A DNA stretch of 32,123 bases from Streptomyces rubellomurinus (GCF_000961885.1 NZ_JZKH01000088.1:1-32123); one strand, 5' to 3'; positions 23,678 to 31,954 are shown, numbered from the stretch's first letter. Program-made: numbers and translations. Notes: generated by a model from the letters alone, not told the origin.

Positions 23678-25504
23678 TCAGTTGGTGCGGGTGTTGGTCA
23701 GGTGCAGGCCGATGTAGCCGACGTAGATCCGGCCGCTGCCGGAGCAGTCGTCGAGGTAGTGCAGCCGGGGAGCGGTGCGGCCGCCGCCGATCCGCAGGTG
23801 GGCGCCCATGAACGCGCGCCGCGAGGCGTCCACCGACTCGGGTACCGGCAGCATCCGTTCGCGTTTCCACTTGGTGTGGCTGAACACCGTCCGGGACTCC
23901 CCGCGCACGGCCTTGCGCGGCGGGAAGTGGTGGCAGCCGGCCGGGGTGTGCTCGCACCACTGCTTGAAGTCGCCGCCGGCCGAGCCGCGCACGGCCGCCT
24001 CGGCGTACTCCTGGAGGGCGGTCAGCCCGTCCCAGGCGAGCCGGGCCCAGCCGGCGCCGGTGCACTGGAGCCCGTCCAGGGCGAGCGCGGCCTTCTGGTC
24101 GCCGGTGAAGGTGAGCAGTGGGAACTCGGCCAGCCTGGCCATGAGTTCGGTGAAGGTCGCGGGCTTGCCGGAGCGGTCGGCGGGCCTGCCGGACGGCGGT
24201 GCGGCCGGGCGCCCGGCGGGGCCGCCCGGGACGGTGCAGTGGCGGCCGGTGAGGGCGCGGGCAGCGGACCGCAGGCGCCCTTCGTGGCCCTCGCGCCGGC
24301 CCGTGCGCTCGCGGTGCTCCCGGCGCTCCTGCCGCAGGGTGCGCCGGACGCGCTCCAACTCGTCGGCCCTGGCCTGCTGTTCGGCCCGGTCCTGCCGCTC
24401 CTCCCGCGCCAGCACGGCCACTTCGGCCACGTCGGCCACGTCGGCCGGGCCGGATGCGGCAGCCGGCCCGGTGCGGGCGGCGGGAGCCGATGGCGGGGGG
24501 ACGCGCAGCACCGGGACGGCGGCGAGCGCCGGTGGCAGCGGCAGTTCGGCGGCGAGCCGGCGCGGCTCGCGCGCCAGCAGCCCGGCGGCACGGCGCACGT
24601 CCTGCTCTATTCGGCCCCGGACGAGCACCGGGTGCCGGGCACCGTCCTGCCGGGAGGCCGGGTCGACCTCGGGCAGGTAGGTGCGCACCGCCCCGCCGTA
24701 GACGCTGTGGTACTCCAGCGCGACGTTGAACCCGAGCCGGGCGTCGGCGTCCAGCACGTAGGCGGTGGCGAGGCCGGGCAGTTGCAGGCAGAGCGGGCGC
24801 ACCACCTGCTCGACCCAGCGGTCGAGCTCCTGGTGCGCCGGGACGCTGGCGACCACGGTGGGCAGCCGGCGCTCCGGGTCGCAGAGTTCGTCGATCAGCC
24901 CGTCCACCCCGGCGGCCGTGATCACCTGCGGGGCGAGGTGGACGGCGGCCGGGCCGTCCGCGGCGTCCAGCAGCGGGAGGAGGGAGTAGGCCAGGTCGGG
25001 CACCGGCACCCGGCAGGGGGTGCGCACGCCGCTGCCGGTGCTGTGCGTCTCGGCCTCCAGCCGGACCCAGGTGGGGCCGCCGGCCGCGGTGGCCACGGTG
25101 AGGGTGAGCTGCCGGGTGCCGTGCGGGGCCGGGGTGCGCAGGCGGCGGCGGTCGTAGCGGCCGGCTCCCCGGCCGCCGCGCAGCGGGCCCTGGTCGCGGT
25201 CGAGCAGAACGCGGTCGCCGAGGCGGAGGCGTTCGGCCACGGGCGGCTCGGCCCCGGGTGGTTCGGTCGGCGGCGGTTCGGTCGGGCGCGGTGCGGTGGC
25301 GGCCCGGCCGGTGTCGGCACGGCGGGCGGGCGGGGGCTCCTCGCAGCCCTCCTGCTTCAGCCAGGAGGCGAGGTGCTCGTCGGCCAGGGCGACGGCCTCG
25401 GCGTGCGGGAGGGCGGTGGTGACGGTCATCCGGTAGGGCGTCGCGGCCCCGCGGGGGCCGGCCGGGTCGGCGCCGGTCTGCGACGGGAAGCGGGCTGAGG
25501 TCAT
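23678..25504 (-). CDS. Uncharacterised multidomain protein with coiled coil
   Basis: 608 residues; I do not recognise a named family. Parts: residues ~25-90 polar and Pro-rich; ~92-175 a beta-rich stretch (RLRLGDRVLLDRD); ~185-312 a mixed domain with LPTVVASVPAHQELDRWVEQV, LATAYVLDADARLGFNVAL, YHSVYGGAVRTYLPEVDP; 325-360 linker; ~364-405 a charged coiled coil; ~450-608 a compact C-terminal domain with FTGDQKAALALDGLQ, AGWARLAWDGLTALQEYA, ES-TVF (ESRTVF), VPESVDASRRAFMGAHLRI and LHYLDD followed by RIYVGYIGLHLTNTRTN at the very end. The invariant-looking H, D and GYIG residues suggest a nucleic-acid or ligand-binding domain; that is inference. ATG 25504 has GGAGG seven bases upstream. The Mrr-like gene follows; the pair may form a module. 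Confidence 0.75.
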   Translation of the reverse strand: MTSARFPSQTGADPAGPRGAATPYRMTVTTALPHAEAVALADEHLASWLKQEGCEEPPPARRADTGRAATAPRPTEPPPTEPPGAEPPVAERLRLGDRVLLDRDQGPLRGGRGAGRYDRRRLRTPAPHGTRQLTLTVATAAGGPTWVRLEAETHSTGSGVRTPCRVPVPDLAYSLLPLLDAADGPAAVHLAPQVITAAGVDGLIDELCDPERRLPTVVASVPAHQELDRWVEQVVRPLCLQLPGLATAYVLDADARLGFNVALEYHSVYGGAVRTYLPEVDPASRQDGARHPVLVRGRIEQDVRRAAGLLAREPRRLAAELPLPPALAAVPVLRVPPPSAPAARTGPAAASGPADVADVAEVAVLAREERQDRAEQQARADELERVRRTLRQERREHRERTGRREGHEGRLRSAARALTGRHCTVPGGPAGRPAAPPSGRPADRSGKPATFTELMARLAEFPLLTFTGDQKAALALDGLQCTGAGWARLAWDGLTALQEYAEAAVRGSAGGDFKQWCEHTPAGCHHFPPRKAVRGESRTVFSHTKWKRERMLPVPESVDASRRAFMGAHLRIGGGRTAPRLHYLDDCSGSGRIYVGYIGLHLTNTRTN

Positions 25505-25716
25505 GCGCGTACCTCCGTGGTGCGGCGTGGGGTCCTGTGTCCTCCATCGATGGGTCATTCGTCCGGTTCTGCCGGAACCTTGCCCAGGAAACGCCACAAC
25601 CCGGAGCCGAAGTTCCGACTCCGGGACACGTCCCTACGTTCGGGTGAATCTGTTCAAGCGGTCTCCCGCGTGGCGCGACGCCTCGGCTACGGGGGGTGAC
25701 CGCCGGGCCGGTTCCG
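25505..25716. promoter_or_regulatory. Upstream region of the 608-residue gene with an inverted repeat
   Basis: In the 212-bp gap to the YigZ stop, CCCGGAG (25600-25606) and CTCCGGG (25619-25625) form a perfect 7-bp inverted repeat with a 12-base centre, 96-121 bp upstream of the start. It may be an operator or a YigZ terminator. Confidence 0.35.
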
Positions 25717-26373
25717 TCAGACCGGCACCTCGACGTACGTCCGCCCGGCCGGGACCGCCACCGAGGTGCCGCCGGTCGCCTCGGCCAGCCAGGTGTGGAA
25801 CGCCGCCACCTCCGGCTCCGGCACGCCCACCTCGATCCGCACCCCGGCGGCCTCGTAGGCGAGGTCGCTCACCGCGTACCCGGCCGCCCGCAGGTCGTTC
25901 TCCACCCGCCCGGCGCGCCTGTGGTCGGCCGCCACCGCGAGCAGCGCGACCGGCCGGCGCTCCAGCAGGCCGATCTCGTCGACCGCCTCCGACACCGCGC
26001 TCCCGTACGCCCGGACCAGGCCGCCGGCGCCGAGCTTGATCCCGCCGAAGTACCTGGTCACCACGGCGACGGTGTCGGTCAGGCCGCGCCGGCGCAGCAC
26101 CTCCAGCATCGGCACCCCGGCCGTGCCGCCGGGCTCGCCGTCGTCGTTGGAGCGCTCGCGGCGCTGCTCGTCGCCGACCACGAAGGCGGTGCAGTTGTGC
26201 CGGGCGTCCCAGTACTGCTTGCGGATGCCCGCGATGAAGGCCTGCGCCTCGTCCTCGTCGCGGACCCGGGCGAGGTGGCAGATGAAGCGGGACTTCTTGA
26301 TCTCGATCTCGTGGCTGCCGGCCCGCCGGATGGTGAGGTACGGCCTGGCGGTGGGTTCCGGCGTGGCGGACAT
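25717..26373 (-). CDS. yigZ: YigZ family protein (IMPACT / UPF0029)
   Basis: 218 residues. The family signature SNDDGEPGGTAGVPMLEVL is complete (~74-92), and VAVVTRYFGGIKLGAGGLVRAYGSAV follows, as in IMPACT N-terminal domains. The C-terminal ~75 residues form the second UPF0029 domain (VENDLRAAGYAVSDLAYEAAGVRIEV). Function is not established; homologues are related to eukaryotic IMPACT, which interferes with GCN1-GCN2 stress signalling. ATG 26373 has a GGGAGAAG about ten bases upstream. It lies 154 bp downstream of the DUF6986 gene across a 15-bp repeat array. Confidence 0.9.
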   Translation of the reverse strand: MSATPEPTARPYLTIRRAGSHEIEIKKSRFICHLARVRDEDEAQAFIAGIRKQYWDARHNCTAFVVGDEQRRERSNDDGEPGGTAGVPMLEVLRRRGLTDTVAVVTRYFGGIKLGAGGLVRAYGSAVSEAVDEIGLLERRPVALLAVAADHRRAGRVENDLRAAGYAVSDLAYEAAGVRIEVGVPEPEVAAFHTWLAEATGGTSVAVPAGRTYVEVPV

Positions 26374-26480
26374 GGCGCGGTGCTTCTCCCGGGAACGGCG
26401 ACGGCGGGCGGGGCCGCCCCGGTGGGCGGGGCGGCCCCGCCAGCCTAGTTGGCGCGTGGCGGGCGGAGCAGCGGTCGGCC

Positions 26481-26540
26481 GATCAGCGGCCCGGCGATCA
26501 GCGGCCCGGCGATCAGCGGCCGGGGGATCAGCGACCCGCC
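26481..26540 (-). repeat. 15-bp tandem repeat spanning the DUF6986 stop codon
   Basis: Units start at 26481, 26496, 26511 and 26526 (GATCAGCGGCCCGGC; the last two with changes). On the coding strand each unit carries CGC-TGA in the same frame as the gene, so the natural TGA is followed by three more in-frame TGA codons at 15-base steps. Confidence 0.85.
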
Positions 26541-27817
26541 AGGGCGTCCAGCCGGGCGCGGTCGAGGCCGGTCAGCGCGGTGACCTCGGCCGGGTCGACG
26601 GCGCCGCAGTCCAGACCGCGCAGCAGGTAGCCGCTGAGCGCGCGGGCGGTGGCGGGCTCGTCCATCACGTCCCCGCCCGCCTTGGCGACGTAGGCGGCCA
26701 GCCGGGCGGCGGCGGGCCCCAGGCCCTCGCGGTAGAAGGAGTAGACGGCGGCGTAGCGGGTCGGCAGGTGCGCCGGGTGCATGTCCCAGCCCTGGTAGTA
26801 GGCGCGGGCCAGCGAGCGGCGGACCAGGCCGTGGTGGAGCTTCCAGGCCGCGTGCACCTGCGCGGTCGGGCCGGTCGGGATCACGTTGGTGGAGCCGTCC
26901 GAGAGCCGGACCCCGGTGCCGGCCGCGGCGACCTGCATGACCGCCTTGGCGTGGTCGGCGACCGGGTGGTCCATGCTCTGGTGGGCCGCGCTGACGCCGC
27001 AGGCGGCGCTGTAGTCGAAGGTGCCGTAGTGCAGGCCGGTGACCCGGCCCTCGCCGGCCTCGATCATCCGGGCCACGGTGGCCCGGCCGTCCGGGCCGAG
27101 GACGGCCTGGGTGGTCTCGATCTGGACCTCGAAGCCGAGCCGGCCGGCGGGCAGGGCGGCCCGGCGCTCGAAGTCCTCCAGCAGCCGGACCAGCGCGGTG
27201 ACCTGCTCGGCGTAGGTGACCTTGGGGAGGGTGAGCACCAGGCCGTCCGGGAGGCCGCCGCCGGCCAGCAGGGTGGCGAGGAAGAGCTCCAGGGTGCGGA
27301 TGCCGCGGGCGCGGACGGGCGCCTCCAGGCACTTGATCCGGATCCCGACGTACGGCGGCGCGGAGCCCTCGGCCACCGCGGCGGCGACCAGCTCGGCGGC
27401 GCGGACGGCGGCCGCGTCCTCCTCGGCGTCCGGGCGGGGGCCGTAGCCGTCCTCGAAGTCGATCCGCAGGTCCTCGACCGGCTCGCGCTCCAGCTTGGCG
27501 CGGACCCGGGCGTGCACGTCGGCGAGCAGTTCGTCGTCGGCGACGCCGAGGGCGCGGGCCAGCTCGGCCGGGGTGGCGGCGTGGGTGTCGAAGGCCTCCA
27601 GCGCCCGGCGGCCCCAGTCCCGTACGGTGTCGGCGCCGAAGGCGTCGGCGGGGACGTAGACGGTGTGCACCGGCTGCCTGGTGCCGCGCTCGCCCGGGTA
27701 GCGGCGCGCCAGATCGGCGTCGACCGGGGCGAGCAGCGCCTCCACGGCGGCGCGGGCGGCGGCGGAGAAGGAGGCTCCGCCCGTCTGACCGTTACCGCCG
27801 ACCTCGACCTGCGCCAT
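26528..27817 (-). CDS. DUF6986 family HpcH/HpaI-aldolase-like protein
   Basis: 429 residues. The fold is a phosphoenolpyruvate/citrate-lyase-type TIM barrel: LRIDFEDGYG (~116-125, acidic metal site), YVGIRIKCLEAPVRARG, LPKVTYAEQVTALV, LGFEVQIETTQAVLG (Glu of the metal site), and GLHYGTFDYSAACGVSAAHQ followed by DHPVADHAKAVMQVAAAGTG. The substrate is unknown; the class splits or joins short oxo-acids. The start ATG 27817 lies 19 bp from the nearest edge of a 33-bp palindrome that almost certainly controls it. No other catabolic gene lies around to help. Confidence 0.8.
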   Translation of the reverse strand: MAQVEVGGNGQTGGASFSAAARAAVEALLAPVDADLARRYPGERGTRQPVHTVYVPADAFGADTVRDWGRRALEAFDTHAATPAELARALGVADDELLADVHARVRAKLEREPVEDLRIDFEDGYGPRPDAEEDAAAVRAAELVAAAVAEGSAPPYVGIRIKCLEAPVRARGIRTLELFLATLLAGGGLPDGLVLTLPKVTYAEQVTALVRLLEDFERRAALPAGRLGFEVQIETTQAVLGPDGRATVARMIEAGEGRVTGLHYGTFDYSAACGVSAAHQSMDHPVADHAKAVMQVAAAGTGVRLSDGSTNVIPTGPTAQVHAAWKLHHGLVRRSLARAYYQGWDMHPAHLPTRYAAVYSFYREGLGPAAARLAAYVAKAGGDVMDEPATARALSGYLLRGLDCGAVDPAEVTALTGLDRARLDALAGR

Positions 27818-27835
27818 CGTGGCCTCCCGTGCCGA

Positions 27836-27868
27836 ACCTTCGCTTCAACAATTTGTTGAGGCGAAGGT
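27836..27868. promoter_or_regulatory. 33-bp near-perfect palindromic operator
   Basis: Arms of 16 bases around a single centre T27852: ACCTTCGCTTCAACAA and its complement TTGTTGAGGCGAAGGT, with one mismatch (A to G in the right arm). Inner core TTCAACAATTTGTTGA. It lies just upstream of the DUF6986 start. Length and symmetry fit an IclR- or GntR-type binding site; the regulator is not in the window. The inner AT-rich core also stands out in this genome. Confidence 0.8.
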
Positions 27869-27903
27869 AGTCCCGGTCGGATCGGGCGTCAATGGGCGGT
27901 CGG

Positions 27904-29541
27904 TCAGTCCCTCCCGGCGGCCTGGTAGCGCTCGTTCAGCTTCGGGTAGAGGTCGGCGACCTCCTTGGGGTGGACCGAGCCGTCCGGCCCCTTGCCGGTG
28001 ACGCCGTGCTCCGTGGTGAGCCACTCGGCGAGGCGCTGGGCGTCGGGCTGGTGGCCGTTGTTGTCGATGTACGAGAGCAGGCCCTCGTACGCCACGTCGA
28101 GGTCCAGGTGCGCGGACGCCGGAACCGGGACGGGCTGGTCGGCGGCGGCCGGCTCCTCGGCGGGGGCGCCGGCCGACTCCTCGGGCGCCGGGGCCCCCGC
28201 GTTGAACCACGGCGAGGACTTGGCGGGCGTCCGGACGGCGGGGGCCACCGGGACGACGTCGGCGGGGGCGGGGGTCGCAGGAACGGGGCTCGCCTGGGCG
28301 GGGGCCACGGGCGCGGCGGGCGCCGCCGGGGCGGCGTCGGGGCGGTGGCCGGCGGGGCGGACCTGGCGTGCGGCCCAGACGTCCAGTTCCTCGCCGCGCT
28401 GCTGCGGAGTCTCCTCCGGCTCGTCGGCCGGCTCGTTCTCGGCACGGCGGCGCACCGCGGCCAGCTTCGCCAGCACCGGGCCGGCCACCTCCACGGGCAC
28501 CGGCGTGACCGTCGCCGGGGCGGGGGCCGTGGCTTGGGGCTGGGGCTGCGGGGCCTGGGGCTGCTGAACCTGGGCCTGAGGCTGGGGCTGGACCTGGACC
28601 TGGGGCTGGATCTGGGGCTGCGGAAGCTGCTGCGGCTGGACCTGCGCCTGGGGCTGCCCGGGTTCCGGGCGGGACTGCGGGTGCTGCGGGTACTGCGGGT
28701 GCTGAGGCGGCACGGCCTGCTGCGCGTGCTGCGGTTGCGGGACCGCAGCCGCCTGCGCCGGGGCGATGGCCGCGGCCACCTGGATCTCCTGGAGCTCCGG
28801 CTCCCCGGCCTCCAGCTCGGCCTGGGCCGTCGTCGCGACCTCCTTGGCCTCGAGCTCCCGGCCTTCGTCGTCCAGCCGGTCGAGCAGCGACGGGTCGAGC
28901 GGCACGCCGAACTTGGCGAGCTTGAGCGGCAGCAGCGCCTGGATCGGCGCCGAGCGCCGCCAGCCGCGGCCGTACCGGAAGCGCAGCTGCGCCCGGTAGA
29001 CCAGGCGGTTCTGCTCCAGCCGGATGACCTCGTCGTAGGAGCGGAGCTCCCACAGCTTCATCCGCCGCCAGAGCCGGAAGGTCGGCACCGGGGAGAGGAT
29101 CCAGCGCATCACCCGGACCGACTCCATGTGGCGGTCCGCCGTGATCGCCGCGATCCGGCCGACCGCGTGCCGGGAGGCCTCGACCACGACGACGAAGAGC
29201 ACCGGGATGACGGCGTGCATCCCCATGCCGAGCGGGTCGCCCCAGGACGCCGCCGCGTTGAACGCGATGGTGGCCACGGTCAGCAGCCAGGCGGTCTGCC
29301 GCAGCATCGGGAACGGGATCCGCAGCCAGGTCAGCACCAGGTCGAGCGCGAGGAGCACGACGATGCCGGCGTCGACGCCGATCGGGAAGGCGTAGGAGAA
29401 AGCGCCGAAACCTTTCTTTTCCGCCAGCTCGCGCACCGCGTTGTAGGAGCCCGCGAAGCCGATGCCCGAGATGATGCAGGCGCCGGCCGCGACCAGGCCG
29501 AGCAGGCCGCGATGGGCCTTGGTGAGCGTTGGGCGTGCCAT
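27904..29541 (-). CDS. DUF2637 membrane protein with Pro/Gln-rich linker
   Basis: 545 residues. Four hydrophobic helices at ~12-31, 53-72, 83-99 and 109-122 form the DUF2637 part, including the pattern GFGAFSYAFPIGVDAGIVVLLA. A polar segment follows (RHMESVRVMRWILSPVPTFRLWRRMKLWELRSYDEVIRLEQ in parts), then a long Pro/Gln-rich linker (~245-345) and an Ala/Pro-rich linker. A small C-terminal domain ~470-545 (DVAYEGLLSYIDNNGHQPDA, RLAEWLTTEHGVTGKGPDG) resembles a winged or helix-type domain. DUF2637 genes are frequent on Streptomyces conjugative plasmids and chromosomes; function is unknown. ATG 29541 is chosen; AGGGG twelve bases upstream is weak; TTG 29553 is an alternative. Confidence 0.82.
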   Translation of the reverse strand: MARPTLTKAHRGLLGLVAAGACIISGIGFAGSYNAVRELAEKKGFGAFSYAFPIGVDAGIVVLLALDLVLTWLRIPFPMLRQTAWLLTVATIAFNAAASWGDPLGMGMHAVIPVLFVVVVEASRHAVGRIAAITADRHMESVRVMRWILSPVPTFRLWRRMKLWELRSYDEVIRLEQNRLVYRAQLRFRYGRGWRRSAPIQALLPLKLAKFGVPLDPSLLDRLDDEGRELEAKEVATTAQAELEAGEPELQEIQVAAAIAPAQAAAVPQPQHAQQAVPPQHPQYPQHPQSRPEPGQPQAQVQPQQLPQPQIQPQVQVQPQPQAQVQQPQAPQPQPQATAPAPATVTPVPVEVAGPVLAKLAAVRRRAENEPADEPEETPQQRGEELDVWAARQVRPAGHRPDAAPAAPAAPVAPAQASPVPATPAPADVVPVAPAVRTPAKSSPWFNAGAPAPEESAGAPAEEPAAADQPVPVPASAHLDLDVAYEGLLSYIDNNGHQPDAQRLAEWLTTEHGVTGKGPDGSVHPKEVADLYPKLNERYQAAGRD

Positions 29542-29592
29542 TACGTCTATCAACCCCTGGATGTCGGCTGCTGCCGTACGCTGCCTCGACTG

Positions 29593-29638
29593 CCGACCGC
29601 CGACCGCCGGTCTCCCGTGGTCGGTCGTCGGTGGTCGG
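29593..29638. terminator. Imperfect hairpin between DUF2637 gene and response regulator
   Basis: 17-bp arms (29593-29609 with 29622-29638), 14 of 17 paired, made of CCGAC repeats. It lies 168 bp past the response-regulator stop and 52 bp upstream of the DUF2637 start, so it is either a terminator or part of the latter's control region. Confidence 0.35.
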
Positions 29639-29805
29639 GCCTCCGGGACGGCTGGGCGACCTCCGGGCTCGGCTCATCGGAGTTTACTCGTACGCCTGTT
29701 TCAGCGTTTCCGCAGCCTGGACCGTCACCGCCCGGCCGCCTCCCGAGCGGCGGCCCGCCCGACTCGGCGCCCGCCTCGGCACCCGGCGGGCTTCCGGTCG
29801 AGCTG

Positions 29806-30471
29806 TCAGGCGGCGTGCCCCGCCGTGCCGTTGAGGTAGGTCAGGACGGCGAGCACCCGACGGTTGGCATCCTCGGCGGGGGCGAGCTCGAGCTTGGTGA
29901 AGATGTTGGCGATGTGCTTGGCCACCGCACCGTCGCTCACCGACAGCCGGGCGGCGATCGCCGAGTTGGAGCAGCCCTCGGCCATCAGCTCCAGCACCTC
30001 GCGCTCCCGCGGGGACAACCGCAGCAGCGGGCCCGGGCGGCGCGAGGTGGTGTGCATCAGCTTCGCGATCACGTCAGGGTCCATCGCCGTCCCGCCGGCC
30101 GCCACCCGGCGGACCGCGTCGATGAACTGCCCCGCGTTGAACACCCGGTCCTTCAGCAGGTAGCCGATCCCCCCGGTGCCGTCCGCCAGCAACTCCCGCG
30201 CGTACAACTGCTGGACGTGCTGGGACAGCACCAGGACCGGAAGGCCCCGGATCTCCCGCCGCGCCTTGAGGGCGGCCTGCAGCCCCTCGTCGGTGAGCGT
30301 CGGAGGCAGCCGCACGTCCACCACGGCGACATCCGGCCGGTGGGTCAGCAGCGCGTCCAGCAGCTCGGGGCCGGTCTCGACGGCCGCGGCGATGGTGAAG
30401 CCGTGCGCTTCCAGCAGCCTGATCAGGCCTTCGCGAAGGAGGTAGAGGTCCTCGGCGAGGACAACTCGCAC
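29806..30471 (-). CDS. NarL/LuxR-family response regulator
   Basis: 221 residues. Receiver domain ~1-120: acidic pair Glu7/Asp8, phosphate acceptor Asp52 in DVAVVDVRLPP, Ser83 and Lys107 (YLLKDRV). The DNA-binding LuxR domain is at ~150-205: LSPREREVLELMAEGCSNSAI and RLSVSDGAVAKHIANIFTKL. A typical two-component output protein; target genes unknown. GTG 30471 has GGAG five bases upstream and lies within the histidine kinase gene, which overlaps it by 49 bp; the pair is translationally coupled. Encoded close to the end of the rRNA operon; the DUF2637 gene follows downstream. Confidence 0.93.
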   Translation of the reverse strand: MRVVLAEDLYLLREGLIRLLEAHGFTIAAAVETGPELLDALLTHRPDVAVVDVRLPPTLTDEGLQAALKARREIRGLPVLVLSQHVQQLYARELLADGTGGIGYLLKDRVFNAGQFIDAVRRVAAGGTAMDPDVIAKLMHTTSRRPGPLLRLSPREREVLELMAEGCSNSAIAARLSVSDGAVAKHIANIFTKLELAPAEDANRRVLAVLTYLNGTAGHAA

Positions 30472-31838
30472 GGCAGCTCCAGGGTGATGGTGGTCGGACC
30501 GCCCGACGTACTGTCGATGGCGAGGACACCGTCGAAGGTACCCAATCGCCGCTCTATGCCGCGCAGTCCGCTCCCCCGCGACGGATCGGCCACGCCCATG
30601 CCGTCGTCCGTCACGGTCACCCGCAGGGATCCCGCCCGGTACAGGATGTCCACCCACACCTGGTCCGCCCGCGAGTGCTTGGCCGCGTTGGCCAGCAGCT
30701 CGCAGATGCTGAAGTACACGGCCGCCTCCACCGGGGCCGGCAGCCGCTCCGGCACGCTGACGCACACCTCGGTCGGCAGCGCGCTGTCCAGCGCCAACGC
30801 CCGGACGGCGTCGCCGAGTCCGCGCTCGGCCAGCACCGGCGGGTGGATCCCCCGCACCAGGTCCCGCAGCTCCTGCAGGGCCCGCTCCGAGGACTGCCGG
30901 GCCTCGGCGAGCAGAGTACGCGCGGCGGTCTGGTCGGTGTCCATCAGGTGCTCGATGGTGCTCAGGGTCATCCCGATCGCGACCAGCCGGGCCTGCGCGC
31001 CGTCGTGCAGGTCCCGCTCGATCCGCCGGAGCTCGGCCGCCTGGCTGCCCACCGCGTCCGCCCGGGTCTCGGTCAACCGGGCCACCCGCCTGGTCAGCTG
31101 GGCGTGCGTCGCCCGACCGTCCTGGTCCAGCACCCGGCGGGCCACCGTGGCGTACGCCCGCACGGCGTGCGGCGCGAGCAGCACCCCGGCCGCGATCATG
31201 CCGAGCCCGAGCCCGCCGTTGATCACCAGCGACACCATCCGGCCGTTCAACGGGCCGTAGCCGCCGCCGACCTCCGGCCCGGCCAGGCCGTAGGCCGCCC
31301 CGAACAGCAGCAGGAACGCCACCGGCCCGGCCAGTGCGAACACCGCCGCCGGGTTGACGAGCAGCCAGAGCATCTCGCTCCTGGTCGCCCGGTCCCGGAA
31401 CGCCCAGTGCAGCAGCTGCGCGAGCTGCGCGACCGACCGCGAACGGTGGTAGGAGTACCCCGTCCACCAGTGCCCGCGCTCGTCCGACTCCAGCTCCGGA
31501 CGCGGCTGGTACACCACCGGTATGCGGATCCCGTACCAGTTCTCCAGCTGCCGCCGGGTGCCGGCCGCCGTCCGGCGGACGAACAGGGCGCCACCCACCG
31601 CGCCGATCCCCAGGAGCCCCGCGGCAAGGGCGCAGGGCACGACCAGGGCGAAGCGCTGCAGGATGCCCACCGTGCTCGCCGCCGCGAGCCAGCCGGCCAC
31701 CAGCGGCAGCACGAACCCGGGCGCCGCCCGCAGCACCAGCACCGCCAGCCGTGCCAGGGCCTGGCCGCCCGCAGCCAGCGCCGCCTCGGCCTGCGTGCGC
31801 ACCGGCGCACCACTCGTTCGCGTCTCTGTCGTCGTCAC
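30423..31838 (-). CDS. Sensor histidine kinase (HisKA_3 type)
   Basis: 471 residues. The N-terminal sensor has membrane helices at ~29-50, 62-86, 158-185 and 200-222, with a segment WYGIRIPVVYQPRPELESDE and GHWWTGYSYHRSRSVAQLAQLL between, consistent with the putative sensor domain PF13796. Phosphoacceptor His278 lies in RRIERDLHDGAQARLV (DHp of the HisKA_3 class). The ATPase domain follows: N-box ICELLANAAKHSRA (378-391), G1 VTDDGMGVADP (409-419), G2 GSGLRGIERRLG (422-433). It phosphorylates the overlapping response regulator. GTG 31838 has AGGAG five bases upstream; earlier in-frame ATG/GTG codons lack this. Stimulus unknown. Confidence 0.92.
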   Translation of the reverse strand: MTTTETRTSGAPVRTQAEAALAAGGQALARLAVLVLRAAPGFVLPLVAGWLAAASTVGILQRFALVVPCALAAGLLGIGAVGGALFVRRTAAGTRRQLENWYGIRIPVVYQPRPELESDERGHWWTGYSYHRSRSVAQLAQLLHWAFRDRATRSEMLWLLVNPAAVFALAGPVAFLLLFGAAYGLAGPEVGGGYGPLNGRMVSLVINGGLGLGMIAAGVLLAPHAVRAYATVARRVLDQDGRATHAQLTRRVARLTETRADAVGSQAAELRRIERDLHDGAQARLVAIGMTLSTIEHLMDTDQTAARTLLAEARQSSERALQELRDLVRGIHPPVLAERGLGDAVRALALDSALPTEVCVSVPERLPAPVEAAVYFSICELLANAAKHSRADQVWVDILYRAGSLRVTVTDDGMGVADPSRGSGLRGIERRLGTFDGVLAIDSTSGGPTTITLELPCELSSPRTSTSFAKA

Positions 31839-31925
31839 GGAAGCTCCTGATACCGGTACCGATCGTCGACTCACAGTGTTCACGAACCACCGGGTCCGCA
31901 CACTGGCCATGACACCCCAGTTCCG

Positions 31926-31954
31926 AGGTGGACCTAGCACCACCTGCAGGTGGT
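31926..31954. promoter_or_regulatory. Overlapping palindromes upstream of the histidine kinase
   Basis: AGGTGG at 31926-31931 and 31948-31953 and CCACCT at 31940-31945 alternate. The last two form a perfect 16-bp palindrome ACCACCTGCAGGTGGT (31939-31954). About 90-115 bp upstream of the kinase start; a candidate operator, possibly for the partner regulator. Confidence 0.4.

Noticed and set aside
25517..25699. A 60-codon plus-strand ORF in the gap before YigZ.
   Set aside because: No ribosome site, poor third-position G/C bias and no recognisable motif; overlaps the upstream region of the 608-residue gene.
28451..28760. Tandem repeat element.
   Set aside because: The repetition is explained by the Pro/Gln codons of the DUF2637 linker.
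27892..31260. A 1122-codon open frame on the plus strand opposite DUF2637, response regulator and kinase.
   Set aside because: Shadow of real genes; its Leu/Gly-rich periodic sequence mirrors the Pro/Gln-rich linker.
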